DNA of 64,000 bases, from the NCBI GenBank assembly GCA_022606135.1, contig JABYQN010000005.1, forward strand, positions 1,674,001 to 1,738,000, given 5' to 3'. Below the pieces are notes generated by a model. It searched no databases, was not told the origin of the DNA, and saw nothing but the letters and a program-made list of their open reading frames with translations. A program made the translations under genes and the position numbers. This DNA comes from Fomes fomentarius (lineage: Eukaryota > Basidiomycota > Agaricomycetes > Polyporales > Polyporaceae). Below, one piece after another: positions 12,182 through 24,491 of this stretch (position 1 is the stretch's first letter; every line of letters begins with the position of its first letter).

Positions 12182-15100
12182 CTAGTCATATGCCGAGAGA
12201 AGTCCGGATCTCTTCTTTTTCTGCACGCCTGCGCCCGCTCTCCGGTTCTGGGGAATATGCGACTTATTCTTTCCAGTCTCTGCGTCCGAGTCCGATGATT
12301 CCGACACCTCGTCGTCGTCGTCATCATCATCGTCGTCGCCGCCCTCGGCGGGTGTCCGCTTGGCATAGCTAGCAGGCCCAAACTGGAAGCTACCGTTCCC
12401 CCCTGGAGTCTGAGAGAGGGACGCCAGTTGCGAGGGCGAGAACAGCTGCTGGCTATGGAGATCCGTCAACTTGGGGTACATCGCCTGCGCATACCACCCT
12501 GGGCGAGGTCGCGAGGCCATCTTCAAGGTCTTGCCATGCTCCGCTTCAGCCTCATTCTCGCTGTCAGGCGGGCCGCCGTTGGGGAATGGGGTGCTCTCGG
12601 CGTTTGGAATAAACGGAGTGTTCGGCATTTGACTGCTCGAAGGAAGGAACAACAGTTCCTTCCGGTTCCCTTTGGGCTTCGGCGTGACTGCGGGAAGTTG
12701 CTGGCTCGTGACGTCGTCTGCGGGATCGTGGATGTCATCGTCGTCGTCGTCTGCTTCTTTCCGTCCGTTGAGCCCGACATGATGAGCTTCTGGGCTACTC
12801 GGCTGCAGTTCGTCGGTCATGGACGAGATGTCGCCCACCGACTCAGTCTGCGTCTGAGGCGCACTTTGCGACAAGGTCGTCCAGGACACCTTCGCCGCTC
12901 CCGGAGTCTCAGGGAGCGTCGGCCGCGGTACGTCTCCCCGTTCGACATACACCTCCGCCACACCCTCCTCTACTTCCGGTTCCACCGATGCAGGAGCATG
13001 CATTGACCTCGTCGACGCCGAGTTCGCGCCTCCGCGGCCTCTTCCACGACCTCTGCCTCTACCCCTCGTCGACGTTCCGCGCTCAGCCGCCTCCTTCTTC
13101 GCGGCTTCCTTCTCCGCTGCCTTGGCCGCCTTTTCCGCCTCCTTCGCCAACCGTTTCGCCTCCTTCGCCGCCTCCTTCTCCGCTTTCTTCTCCGCTGCGA
13201 CACGCTCGCGCTCGGCCTTCTTCTGCGCTTTCTCGGCTTCCCGCGCCACCTTTTGCTCTGCGGTCAACCTGGGGCGGCCTCGTGGCGCAGGTACGGGCGG
13301 GGGCGGGAGAGTGGGCTCGGGGAGTGAGGACAGTGCTCTGCTTGAGGATGCTTGTCGAGTGGTGCGCCGTAGATGCGTCTGGGCCTCTTCCGCTTTGGCC
13401 TCTTCGGGAGGAGCTTGAGTGGACCCGCTGAATCCCTGGGTCTTTGCAGGTTCCTGCTCTGGTTCCTCTGGTTCCTGCTGTTTCGCCTGAGGCGCCTCGG
13501 CTTCAGCTTCAGGTTTGGCAGGCTCCGCCTCCACATGAGTATGGAGAATGAGCTCCTCTTCGACTGCGTTGCTTGCCTTGGCGGACTGTTGCGAGAGGAG
13601 CGGCGTTGATGTCCTGCTGCGAGCCTTCGAAAGTCGTCCGTACCGATCCTTCATGCGGGACACCGTTCCCGGCGTGCGCAACACAGCTGGCGGCGGAGTG
13701 TTTTCCCGCGACTGAGGTGGGGTCACTGCCTCTTCGATCGGGTCGTAGTCTACCGCATCGCGCGGCGCCTTGTCGGATTCGGTGCTGAAGGACTCGATGG
13801 GGTCCGTGGGATCCTCTGAGTGAGGTTCGAATGGCTCGCCCTCCATGGCAGCGGCGGGATCGCTTTCCAGGTCAAGATCGTGCGCGCTGGCCCCAAGCTC
13901 AGGAGAGAATTCGTGGGCGGGAACATGCTCGTCATCGACCTGCTCAACGGTATTGTCTGCCGCGGGACTTCGGGCTTCATCGATATACACTCCGTTCGGC
14001 TTACCTGGGGCCTCGACGGACGCGTCAGGATTCCCCTGGGAGGTAAGAGGATCAACCTCAGCGGCGTGCTCAACGTCATCTTGGTCCGCAGCAGCAGACC
14101 CGGTCTGAGATCCACCAGACTCACTAGCTGGGCTCTCTTCCCGACCATGTTCAAACTTGTTTTTCGCTTTCGCTTCGTCTCCCTCCCCGCTATCAGAGTC
14201 CCCCGATCTATTAGCCTCTTCACGGTCCTTGCCATCAGCGTCGGACTCGTCGCCCTCCGATTGAACCTCCGCTTCGATGCCTGCTGAGACCTCCTGGCTG
14301 AGCACATCTTCCTCCACTTCTCGCGCATCCTAGGCCCGCTATCAGCCCAATTTCAGTGGCGATATAGAGCGACAACTAGCTTACCTCCATGCTGTTCGAG
14401 TCAGGGTCCATCGTGGTTGGAGGAATGACAACGTCGTCCACGTCGATGTCAGCGCCGTCCGGTTCCGACTGGGGATCTCGTTCGTCGTCCGACGAAGATG
14501 GTCCACGCGCGAACCTGCGCGACATTCGGCGGTATGCCCTATCGTTCTTCTCTTCCTCATCAAAGTCCACCTCCGCCTCCCCTCTCGCTTCGTCATCCGA
14601 ATCTGAATCCCCTCCATCACTTGATTCGGACTCAGATGAAGAGGAAATTTGCGTGAGGACGCTCCCACGGGGCTTCGCAGGTCCGTAGAGAAGCGCCTCG
14701 AGATTCGTGACGATCGCGCTGTTGGGCGGGGCAGACGGGGCAGGCGCGGGCGCGTCGTCTTCGTCATCGCTTGAGCTGCTCTCGTTGCTGCTCCCCTCAT
14801 CTTTGCTCTCTACAGCAACTTCGGAGATCTCGGAGCCTGCTGGCAACCGCGAACTGGAGATGGAGCGACTCGGCATAAAAGGTCTTCTTAGCGACGTGGC
14901 GGACAAGGATTTCAGCGGAAGATGGGGCGAGGAAGGTGGTACCTCCCCGTCGGCGGGTGGGATGACGACAGGCGGTATCTCAATAGGTGGAGGTTGTGTA
15001 TGAGCTGTGGTCTTTCTCCTCCTCTGGGCTTCCTTGAGAAGAACTAGGAGTTCCTCGACAAGCCCCTCGTCGCGTCCAGCCTTCTTGAGTTGGTTGATCC

Positions 15101-17743
15101 GTTTGCGTATCGGAGCAGGTCCCGCTGAGACCACAGGGCATTGTGAACGTGGATGTATAGCCGCCTCATCACAGATGGGACAGATTGGGGCGCTCGACGG
15201 TCTAGCCTTCTTCCCGTTGGCATTCTTGTTCTGTTCTGCAGACCGAGGTACAACGGTAACTTCAGCAGGAGGCTCTTGGGCAGAATTATCATGAGGAGAG
15301 GTAGCGGAGAGCGCAGCTGACGCAGAGGAACGCTCGCCGGGTGCAATGTCATGAGGACCCCACGCCTGGCTCAGCTTTGACTTGCCAACATTCCGTTTGC
15401 GGGCGGCAGTCTCTGGGGGGGTCGCAGGGGGTGGTTTGGAAATTGCAGACGGTCCTCGAGCCAGCAATGACTGGTATGCAGCTTGCACTGCGGCCATTGT
15501 AGCGGGCGATGGAACTGATAAGGGATCAATGTCAACACGCATACCCTGGTACAATGCAAGTGTATAGTATGCTTACCGTGCGATGATCCCGAAGCACTCT
15601 TCTTACGCTCCCTCTTCGTTTGCTTTGTTGATGCAGACTCCGGTGTGTCTTGCATAGACGGGATAATTGAACCCTCTGACACTGCGGTTTGTATGAATTG
15701 GCCAATCTCAAGCTAAGCATTCTTCAGCAGCTATGAGAGGTAAACTCACCATATTGAACTGAGGCGGAAACGGGGGCGTCGGAGGACGCGTCACTCTGTG
15801 CCGCCTTCTTCTTGCCTTTGATGGGACGCTTGCCTGTGTAAAATGTTCGCAAGGATGCCTCATGCCGCTGAACCACGAGCCCGTACATACCATTACCTCC
15901 TGTACCAATAGTCGAAGAGCCGGCGACGGAATCTTCAGGCCATTAGAAAACAAGCAATTGTATCACAAAGATCCAACGTACTCGAGTTGATTGATGCGTC
16001 AGCTTCTGCCTCCGCCCCTTCATCACTACGGGATTTCGACTTAGACTTGTTGTTCTTGACCTTTGCCGAAGCGGAAACGGGAGATGCAGGCCGTATGACA
16101 AGACTAGACTCGGGCGTATAATCACCAGAAGTGGTTTGCGGGGCCGTCTTCTCCTTCTTTCGCTTCCCCTTCCCTTTTGCTGTCACTGTGCAGGTTAGTT
16201 GATGCAGTCATGTGCAGTAACCTCTTGTCCTCACCTGATGGTGGCGGTTCAGTCTCCGAGGGTAGCTCATGATCTATAAGAGCCGTATCTAGTAAGCGAG
16301 GAACTTGATCTGTTTTGGGAGCAATGACATACTTGATGAGGTGTTAGCATTTGCGGGAGATGCTGCTTCACGCTGCGTGTGCTTCTTGAACTCCATCGTG
16401 TCTTTCACAACAGAGGACGACCCCGGTTTCGTAGAGTCACCCTTCTCATTCTCGTCCGCAGCTCGTTTTGCCTTCTTGGCCACTCTACCATGCACAACCC
16501 CAGAGTGCATGTCCTCGTTACTACTACGCCCCGCAGCGTCGTCTCCCAGTGTCTCATCACGAACCATGTCCTTCCCTTCGTTGTCCGGCTGGGAGATTGG
16601 CTGAAGCTCAGAAACACCTCTTGATGAAGATGATTCCCCCGCCATTTTGTCCTTCCTGCGTCTCTTTCGAGAAGACGGCGAAGAAGTTTTGGGGGGTACG
16701 GAGGATGGCGCAGGGCGCGCGGTCTGACTATCTGGTCGAATAACCCTTGTCTCTGCCGAGTCCTGTCGCCTACGCTTTGGGACTCTGGGTAATGCAGAGG
16801 ATTCGTCGGTCGCTGGAACGCTCTCGAGCAAAGGAGGAATTGAAGAGGGGACAGATGATACAGGCACAGTTGGGGCCGACAGTTGCTGAGACAACGGCGA
16901 CTTCGCATCCTTCCCAGACTGAGGTATGGAAGAACCTTCTACTCCGGACCATTGAGAGGATACTGTAGGGAAACTCGTGAGCGAAAGTATGACTAAAGTG
17001 GTGAAGCTTGCCAACCTTCCCGGGATGATGCGATAGATGGTCCAGAAGTTGCTGCGAACGAAGTGTCATCTTTGCGTTTTCGTTTCTTCTTGGGAATGCC
17101 GTTTGAATCCAGCGTGGTAGGAATCGACGGGTCCTTAGACGTCCCTTCTACATTTGATGAACTACCGGTAGTCACCAGTCCGGAAGAGAGAGGCCCAGGA
17201 GCAAGGGCAGCAGATTGTCTCTTCTTACGTTTCTTCCGGGTCGAGGGTCCCTACATATAAGGGCTGAATAGGATATTCGCTACGCCAATATTGGGTGCAT
17301 ACAGGGATAGAAGAGGTTTGCGATACTTGAGTGAACACAGCCGGTTGCGTCCCGTCGACCATGACACATATGTCAATGGCATCTACCTGTCTTGCAAGAT
17401 GACGGAACGCCTCGAAATCCTCATCTACGTCCAGATGCGCGTATATTCGCTAGCAGAAAGTAGCAAGACGTACCATCATTCAACTGAATATATTTTCCCT
17501 CATCTAGCCTGGAGAGACGCACCGACGCGTCATTCGGGAGCCCCAGCTTCATCCGTACTACATCCTTCGTCTCCTCCAGGGATTGACCTATAACGTTCGC
17601 TGAGCTTAAGTGCTGTAGTCTCGCGCCCGTAAGCGCGTGTGCGAGCTTCACTGACCTTTGTAAACCCGCGAGAAGGCCGTCCCCGGAGCATAGAACGTCA
17701 CCAGCACTCCTTCAACATCCCGCTTGCGTTTTTGGCCGACCAT
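12182..17743 (-). CDS. Large nuclear protein, Net1/Dnt1-like N-terminus
   Basis: Twelve exons: 17743-17656, 17587-17474, 17424-17327, 17250-17016, 16962-16333, 16288-16235, 16185-15982, 15932-15891, 15833-15750, 15681-15577, 15514-14385 and 14329-12182, giving 1643 residues. Residues 1 to about 100 form a compact ubiquitin-like segment (VLVTFYAPGTAFSRVYK, then VVRMKLGLPNDASVRLSRL). The layout resembles the N-terminal domain of Net1/Tof2/Dnt1 nucleolar Cdc14-binding proteins, but this is inference. The middle is Ser/Lys-rich with several nuclear localisation patches (KKKRKRK, KRRR, RKRRRKDK). A CCHC-type knuckle near residue 660 (CPIC, His, Cys) is followed by a helical segment. The C-terminal third has Lys/Glu/Ala coiled coil, an RGRGRGRGRG stretch and an Asp run, and ends in KKKRSGLLSAYD. 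Confidence 0.75.
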
Positions 17744-17892
17744 GCCAGAGCGACGGCAGTGAGAGACGGGAAGGTCCAAGGGCGAGCTGCACGCTGCAGG
17801 ATTTCACGGCATTTAGACGCCCATAATAAATCCGACTGTCTGGAGACCACGCGTCAACAAATACAAACACTTCCTCCCACTCTCCCTCCACG
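17744..17892. promoter_or_regulatory. Divergent promoter, 149 bp
   Basis: The large nuclear protein gene and NDUFB2 start head-to-head with only 149 bp between their ATGs, so core promoter and both 5' UTRs must fit here. No TATA box seen. Confidence 0.5.
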
Positions 17893-18255
17893 ATGGCTGG
17901 AAATCACAGTATGTATCACGCTCGTCTCGGTTTCGTCCTTTGATGAAGAGAACAATCCCAAAGGCACCGGGTTCAACCCGCATCTTCCGGGCTTTAAGCA
18001 CAAGTTCCTTGCCACGACGCTGGGCGCGACCATGTGGTTCTTCATCTTCTACCGAGCACGGTACTTCGCATCCCTTCTTATTGCCCTATGACCACTCATG
18101 TTGTGACACAGAAAGGACGGTGCTAAACTTCTGGTGCGTTCCGTGCCTTTCAACCCCGGCGCGACCGCTCACATCGTGCGCAGGGTCTCAAGCATCCATG
18201 GGAGGGACATGAAGATCACCACGGACACGAGGCTGGACATTCAGAACATCATTGA
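17893..18255 (+). CDS. NDUFB2: NADH dehydrogenase (complex I) NDUFB2-like subunit
   Basis: Four short exons, 17893-17908, 17949-18060, 18112-18133 and 18184-18255, encode 73 residues. One membrane span (LGATMWFFIFYRAR) is followed by DGAKLLGLKHPWEGHEDH and a His-rich tail. This matches the plant/fungal form of NDUFB2, an accessory subunit in the membrane arm of mitochondrial complex I, which carries the MWFW.YRAK-DG-LGW.HPWEGH pattern. The small exons (16 and 22 nt) make it easy to miss. The length is normal for the family. Confidence 0.88.
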
Positions 18256-19092
18256 GCAGCTGTCGTGTTGGTGTGAATGTAGAGTCTTTCTCTCTCAATT
18301 ACGTTGCACGCAATACCTGCAACTTGTTCAACCGCGACAGGTGCGCTCACCGTTCCGATATGCCCCGACGTGCTGTTCCCTGCTCGCTTTGCATTGCACC
18401 TCAAAGATGCGAGGGAGCATCCCCCTCTGAGATCCTGCTCTGTGCAACGGAACGCTGCTGTATATGGTATGTACATTCCTCCATAAACCCGCAGCTGTTA
18501 TCACAAAGACGCCTCGACTTTTTGTGCGCCCGAATCACATCTGCTATATTGCCAACCTTACGCTAAGCTACGGCCGATCGAGTTTTGGCCCGAGCTGTGA
18601 TGTAAACAAACATTACCCGGAAGAACAGACCTTTACAAGTACGCCGCCTGTGAAAGGACGCAAAAAGCCGGTCACCCTCCGTACCACGAACTGAAGTACT
18701 GAAGTCCGGTCTTTGCCCATATCTCCTTAACAAGGGAGCGTCCATCCTTCATGAGCACGAGAACGGGCAAGTTAGATGACATTCAATACCGAGTTAGAAT
18801 GATGACCCTATGGTACATTAGCCAGCCGTCCAACGGCCACACTACGTTTCAAATCTAGCAGTAGTAGTACTGTATGAGAGCTAGCAACGGTGCACCTATT
18901 CATACATGGAAGAGCACGGAAGAGATGTTGCACAGAACGGACACAGATAAGTAGCATAATTAGAGCAATAAAACAAGATAGTGGTGACGTAAGGAGCGAG
19001 TTTGGACCGGGGTTGGAGAAGCTTGAGAGGGGCATTGCAAGTCTATGGCATCAACGAGTATGTACCGTGTTTGCGGTGCAGTCGGCCGATGA
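18256..19092. other. Intergenic, 837 bp
   Basis: Between the 3' ends of NDUFB2 and the Galpha gene, which converge. No gene recognised; part is 3' UTR. Confidence 0.5.
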
Positions 19093-21056
19093 TCACAGCA
19101 AGGTCGTCTGCTGAAGCATGGCCACGATAATGCAGTCACGGACTGGACACGGGGTGGTCAGCGATGCAAGTGGCGAAATGCGAAGACGTGGACTTACTAC
19201 TAGACAAAACGGCGGTCATTACTTTCGTGTCCTGCGGAAGGTGTCAGCCGCACGCTGATTAAAGAGGAGGAGGACTACGCACGATTGCACAGGTGATGTG
19301 GGTGTGCAGTTGTCGTTTCTTCGGCGAACATAGTCGATGCGTCAGCGCCAGCTGTTCCCGTAGGACTGAAAGCAGCGATAGTCAGGTCTACCACTCCCAG
19401 AAAAGAGGATGTGCTCGACTTGCATTCTGCGACATGCTCGACCTTGTTTGGACGCCCATGGTAGCTGGTCACGTAGTCCTCGAACTTGATGCCGGCCTTC
19501 AGCTTCGCGTACAGAAGGTCGGCTTTGTTGAGCAAGAGGATGAAGGTGGCGTTTGCGAGTAGTCTGCTCTTGCAGACCTTCTCCCAGAGCTCTGTTGAAT
19601 CATACTGCAAAGAAACCGTTGAATGCTTTGACGACAAGTTATGAGATCCACGACGCACCAATCTATTGACTGTACTGTCCTCCGAGAGTCGCTGATTGAA
19701 ACTGCTGATTGGGCAAAGGAAAATGACGGCGTGCACTGTGCAAGGGTAAGCCATGGGTTGCGTATTAGGTCATGACACCTACCATCTTCGAAGTAAGATG
19801 CCCATGCCGCTGTGTATGCTGATCAACGGACCGAACGATTGTCTCAAGACAGAGCAATCCTACCTCGTTGGTTGCGAGAGCCGCCGACATCATAGAACAC
19901 CCAGTCCGTGCCCTTCTCCACGCCTGCAACGCTTGAGCGTCGAGTGATTCCAAATGGATGCCGTAGTACGTACCGCTCTCTAGAGTCATTCGATACTCTT
20001 CCACGCCGACAGTGCGCAAACGCGCGCGTAGAACATCGTCTATGAGTAGCGTTAGCGCTAAGGTGAAGCTTGTGGCATACAAACGGAGGGCTTGAACGAA
20101 CCTGTTGATGGGACATACTTCAAGTCCGCTACCCGCACCGCGTTGTCTAGGAAGCTGCAAGGACGCTGAACAACAAGTCATTACGCTGGTATTGGTCGAC
20201 CGACGTACTATCGAGCATGGTGGTGCAGATCCACGCCTTCCTCCTCCAATACGGTAGCTCCGTGATTCTTCCATAGCGCCACAATGTCATCCTTGCAGGC
20301 ATCAAGGATACGCCGCGCATCGTCTAAGTCGTCGACAGCAATCGGTGACCTAACCAGCGAACCGGCCCGGCGTCGCTTCATGAGTGTCTTCCATCCAGAC
20401 CCACCGCGAATTGTGACCTCCGGTGCAGGATCTGTGCGCCATGACGGCTTCGCGTCCATTGGTGATATTGGGGATCTTATCTGGGAGGTCTCCGCGGAGA
20501 TGGCGCGTGTAAGAATCAGTTCGACCTGCTTCAGCGGCGAGAGGCGCATCTGGAGCATGCGAAGCTTCGAGTCCGCTTTCGGACTGGTCGTGGATATGAC
20601 ATGGAGGACGTAGTTGACGAAGCGCGCGAGATTCAGGTGGATGACCGTACGCCATACCTCCCCTCCGCGGTGAATGAGTTCGGGCATAGGAACAATTGGA
20701 AGTTCTTGATCATGGTAGACTTCCCAGACTCAGCTTGCCCTGCGTGGCGTCAGTCAAATTCACGTCTGTCTGCGCGACGTCGCACAGGCAACCCCAGGAT
20801 GGACCTCGGTACGCACCCAAGAGAAGAACCTTGGCTTGTGGCTTGCGCTTGCGTAATTCCTGTCGCTCCTGTTCGAGTACACGGTCGATATTGTCGCTAG
20901 CGACGTCGGGTGAGACCCTGACGTGACAATGCTAATTGACAGGTCGAGGACAGCGCACCTGATCTTCTTCGCTTCGCGCTCTGTTGCTAACCGTGCCGCC
21001 TTGTCATTCTCGGTTTCGTTCGCGGGCGGGGCGGGCGGCCAGGCCGGTTGTGACAT
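19093..21056 (-). CDS. G-protein alpha subunit, one-base frame break
   Basis: Twelve exons: 21056-20959, 20896-20817, 20739-20209, 20154-20102, 20039-19974, 19923-19864, 19809-19783, 19735-19659, 19604-19424, 19365-19283, 19231-19198 and 19142-19093. About 446 residues if the frame were continuous. All GTP-binding elements are seen: G1 GQAESGKST (residues 60-68), G2 DVLRARLRTVGVEE, G3 DVGGSRNQR, G4 NKAD and G5 TCAIDTK, with a C-terminal helix ending LQQTTLL. GQ in the P-loop, Ser for Gln after DVGG, and no MGC lipidation start place it in the expanded basidiomycete Galpha group rather than the Gpa1-4 set. Exon 3 has a one-base loss in a G4 run near 20660-20663, putting the P-loop and the next block (WRTVIHLNL) in different frames. 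Intron 9 uses a GC donor. It is a recent pseudogene or a sequence error; the rest is intact. Confidence 0.8.
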
Positions 21057-22692
21057 GAGAGGGTGCGCGCCGTGGGGATGAGAGGGGGTGCGCTGAGCAG
21101 CGACCGCGTTGGTGGACAATAGACGGAGAGCAATAGGGAAGTAGGAGCGAATTTACGCGGGAGGTATAAGACGGTTATGAATCGAAGACCAGTGTCTTCC
21201 AGCAGGGAGGAGGAAGAAGGCTACAATCAGATGTCGTCAGGTTCGGTGAAGGCGCAGAGCTCCTGAACACCAGGGAACATCCCGGGAACATACTCTAGTA
21301 TTAATTGCATCGATGTGTGGCGTTGCACGCGACGCGACGCGGTCTTGAACGAATCAAACGGTGCTAAAAAGCGTGATCAAGCGGAGGCCCCTGTCGTGCA
21401 CTTACCATTTACATTTTGCCTTTCTTGGGTCTCGGGTTTGATGCGCCTCGGCACGCGACTTGGATAGTCGAGCATTCCCAGCCATCGCGCCTCGCGAGGA
21501 CCCCTCACAACAGGCCAGGAGCGTGGCCTCCGGGCAAACTTTGACTCGCAGGAACTCCAACTTTCGTGGAAGGTTCGAAACCGAGGGCAGAAAACGTGGG
21601 GAAACTCCTCGTCCGGCTTACTTAATTAGTCATCGTCCGCCCCGTGTGATCTCGGTGCCACTGCACTGGAGTCACGGAACCTCCGCCAAGTCTCCGCAAG
21701 CAAATATTCAACGCCGGTCGCTTCCTTCTTTGAATTTCCGTTTTGACATCCGATTTCACCAACTCTCGTGCAACGAATACGCAACGGCGGTCACAGTGAT
21801 CCTGGCTGGGCTGGTGGAAAAAAACAAAAACGCTACCGTCAACCCTTTGGCATTTATGTATACCGATCGGGTGGTGTGGTTTAGCAGAGTCTATTAGTGC
21901 TCTGGGCCACTTTTGTACCTCTCGGAGGCGCTGAGTCCAGCATCGGGATCGCAACTGCGGTCGTTTCCTGGCTTGCTCTACCTGCTCGGGCGATCATCGA
22001 AGGGAGGTCATATCATTCTTCTCAGCATGAGCTTTGAAAGCACTGGTGACAGCGATTCCTTACGGCGACCTCGGAGTGGGTCACGGTGACCTTTGGGTCC
22101 AGTTGCCAAGAGAGCCGGCCATGCGAGCGTGGTTCAAGGATGAGATTGTGGCGCACGTTCTGTGCCTGGATCAGAATCATGGGCGCGAAGTCTATTCGAT
22201 ATTTAGATATCCCTCTTAGAAACGCTTAGAAGCCCGATCCAAAATCGCATGATTGACTCGATCTCAACTCTCGAGGGTCGGAACGTCATCTGAGCGGCTA
22301 GCCTTCAGGCGATTGCAGTACAGGTGCTGGACGTGCAGATTCACTCTAGACATGGTCAGCGGGGACATATAATCACTTAACACAGCTACAGAAGATTGGA
22401 AGCAGACGCTTATGTCAAAATTGTGCCGTGCCGACGGTATGGACTCCAAGTGATTGTGGCTTCTATACATATTCTACCCTCTGTTCTTGTTCGTGACTAC
22501 AGAGACTCGATCCCCTGTGCCTGAAGGGACAGTGTACAGGCACATCGTTGTCAGATCCCACATAGCAATCCTTCCGCCAGATCGGTCATTGCCTAAGGCT
22601 AGAGAGTTGAGCATCATATACTTAAATAAAGAGACGTCTCGAGACCCACCTTCGGCTAATCAATAATATCTGGGATCGTATACCGAACACCA
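21057..22692. other. Intergenic, about 1.6 kb
   Basis: Upstream of the Galpha gene and downstream of the small membrane protein gene. Reading frames up to about 145 codons exist but show no family signature or splice structure. Confidence 0.5.
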
Positions 22693-23043
22693 CTACTCCG
22701 ACGCGTCCTTTGTTTCGTCCGTCTCGCCGTTGCCACCCTCCCACCAATGCCATATAACTCTGGCCCATGTCCATGTCTCGACAGTGCCCAGGATACCGAT
22801 GATGGTCAGGATGACAACCTTCATGTTCTTGGATATACCAAGCTCTTCAAAGGTGAAAGACGGATAGTCCGAATTTCCCGACGACGGCCTGGCATCGTTG
22901 GGTTTGTATGACGAAGACTTGTTGTCGAGACAGAGCGGACGATAGGTCGAGAATTGAGAAGAATGGAGTGAAGCATTGCCATTGACTGGGCGTGCCCGGG
23001 AAAGGCCGAAACGGTGCCCCAGGGAAGCGCGTATAGCTAGCAT
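22693..23043 (-). CDS. Small membrane protein, probably mitochondrial
   Basis: Single-exon gene of 116 residues from the ATG at 23043; an in-frame ATG at 23088 would add 15. The N-terminus is rich in Arg/Ser/Ala without acidic residues (MLAIRASLGHRFGLSRARP), as in mitochondrial presequences. A conserved-looking FTFEELGISKNMK is followed by one membrane span (VVILTIIGILGTVETWTW) and a short acidic tail. I recall similar short one-span proteins in basidiomycetes but can give no function. Confidence 0.6.
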   Translation of the reverse strand: MLAIRASLGHRFGLSRARPVNGNASLHSSQFSTYRPLCLDNKSSSYKPNDARPSSGNSDYPSFTFEELGISKNMKVVILTIIGILGTVETWTWARVIWHWWEGGNGETDETKDASE

Positions 23044-23855
23044 AGGGTTGGATGGAACTCCAAGGTGAAACTTGGCTGGAGGTCGCATGGGTGAAGGCAA
23101 TTGGATGTTCAGAGTGCGCGATAGCAATGGGCGATGTCAATAACTGAGCAGTGTCATTGTGACCCTAAGTACTAAGTAGCGGATGACTCGTTAGGGTGCA
23201 CGGGTCCGCTCGGAGTGGGCCCCGCGTGGGAACCTACGGCGAGGTGCAACGCGTTTCCTATTCTTCAGCCGTTCACGAAATCCTGGCTGTGCACGGCAGA
23301 CCATTGGCACAGGCCTCACTGCTCACTGCTGAGTGCGCCCAGCATTCAATAATTAGTAGACGGTGAATGAAGGACTGGCGCGATACCCCTCAACCTATGC
23401 ACCTACAGTTCTAGCTTCATCATGACGTGAGTGTGATGTAGCGAGGCAGTTACGTCCCAAAGTAACCCAGGACAACTCATGAGCATGTATGTACTTACAA
23501 GCAGCGTCACCGGTAGGGTTGGCCGAAATGAAGCGCTCGAAAGGAGGTTTGCCAGTGTTGCCTGATTTAGATAGTCCCACGTGGACGTGCAAGCGCTGGA
23601 TGCGGTGTGAGTATCATCCTCCGCTACTGCCTCACACAACAACAGGCCGTCAAGACCCTCGGTGAGTACATGCTACTCCTGTTATGCTCTTCAGAATGGC
23701 AGAAAGGATGAAGGAGGGTGACACATTGGCGAACTGGATGGGAAAGGAAGGGCATATGGGATGGATGCACTCGCTCGAGTCTGGATGAACCTCTGTAAGT
23801 GCAGTTTTGACTGACCTGTATATGCGCCATCCAGGTCACTTCGCTGTCGCCCACC
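23044..23855. other. Intergenic, 812 bp, RPS18 promoter
   Basis: Shared upstream region of the small membrane protein gene and RPS18. No gene recognised. A non-coding 5' exon of RPS18 is possible near 23590-23700 but cannot be proven. Confidence 0.45.
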
Positions 23856-24491
23856 ATGTCTCTCGTCGTACCCGAGGCCCACCAACAATTCCAGGTTCGT
23901 TTGATTCAGCGATTGATGTGAATCCAGCATGATGTTGACTTCACGTTCAGCACATCTTGCGTCTCCTCAACACTAACGTTGATGGCAAGCGCAAGATCAT
24001 GTATGCTTTGACGGAGATCAAGGGTGTTGGTCGTCGTTATTCCAACCTTGTCTGCAAAAAGGCCGATGTCGACCTCAACAAGCGGTGCGTACAGAGTACG
24101 GTGTCGTCCGTGGGTCTGTGTCGCTCATGTAGTACATACAGCGCTGGTGAACTCAACCCGGATGAGCTCGAGCGCATTGTCAATATCATCCAAAGCCCTA
24201 CGCAGTTCAAGATCCCCACGTGGTTCCTGAACAGGCAGCGGGACATCGTTGACGGAAAGAACTCGCAGATTCTGTCCAACGGCGTTGATTCGAAGCTGCG
24301 TGATGACCTTGAGAGGCTGAAGAAGATTCGTGCGCACCGTGGTCTCCGGCACTTCTGGGGCCTCCGTGTCAGGGGTCAACACACCAAGACGACTGGTACG
24401 TCTCATTCATATGTTCTACGCTGATGTGCTTGTTCACATCGTAATAGGTCGTCGGGGTAAGACCGTCGGTGTGTCGAAGAAGCGTGGCTAG
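23856..24491 (+). CDS. RPS18: 40S ribosomal protein S18 (uS13)
   Basis: Four exons, 23856-23894, 23951-24084, 24142-24395 and 24448-24491, encode about 156 residues, the usual length. [20 protein letters not shown] starts the protein. It contains the uS13 signatures [18 protein letters not shown], then [15 protein letters not shown] and [19 protein letters not shown], and ends in a basic VGVSKKRG tail. It is a component of the small-subunit head contacting the P-site tRNA region and inter-subunit bridges. No oddities. Confidence 0.97.

Noticed and set aside
21057..21119. Upstream extension of the Galpha N-terminus
   Set aside because: The first codon at 21119 is TTG; the first ATG in frame is at 21056, and relatives as I recall them begin near that point.
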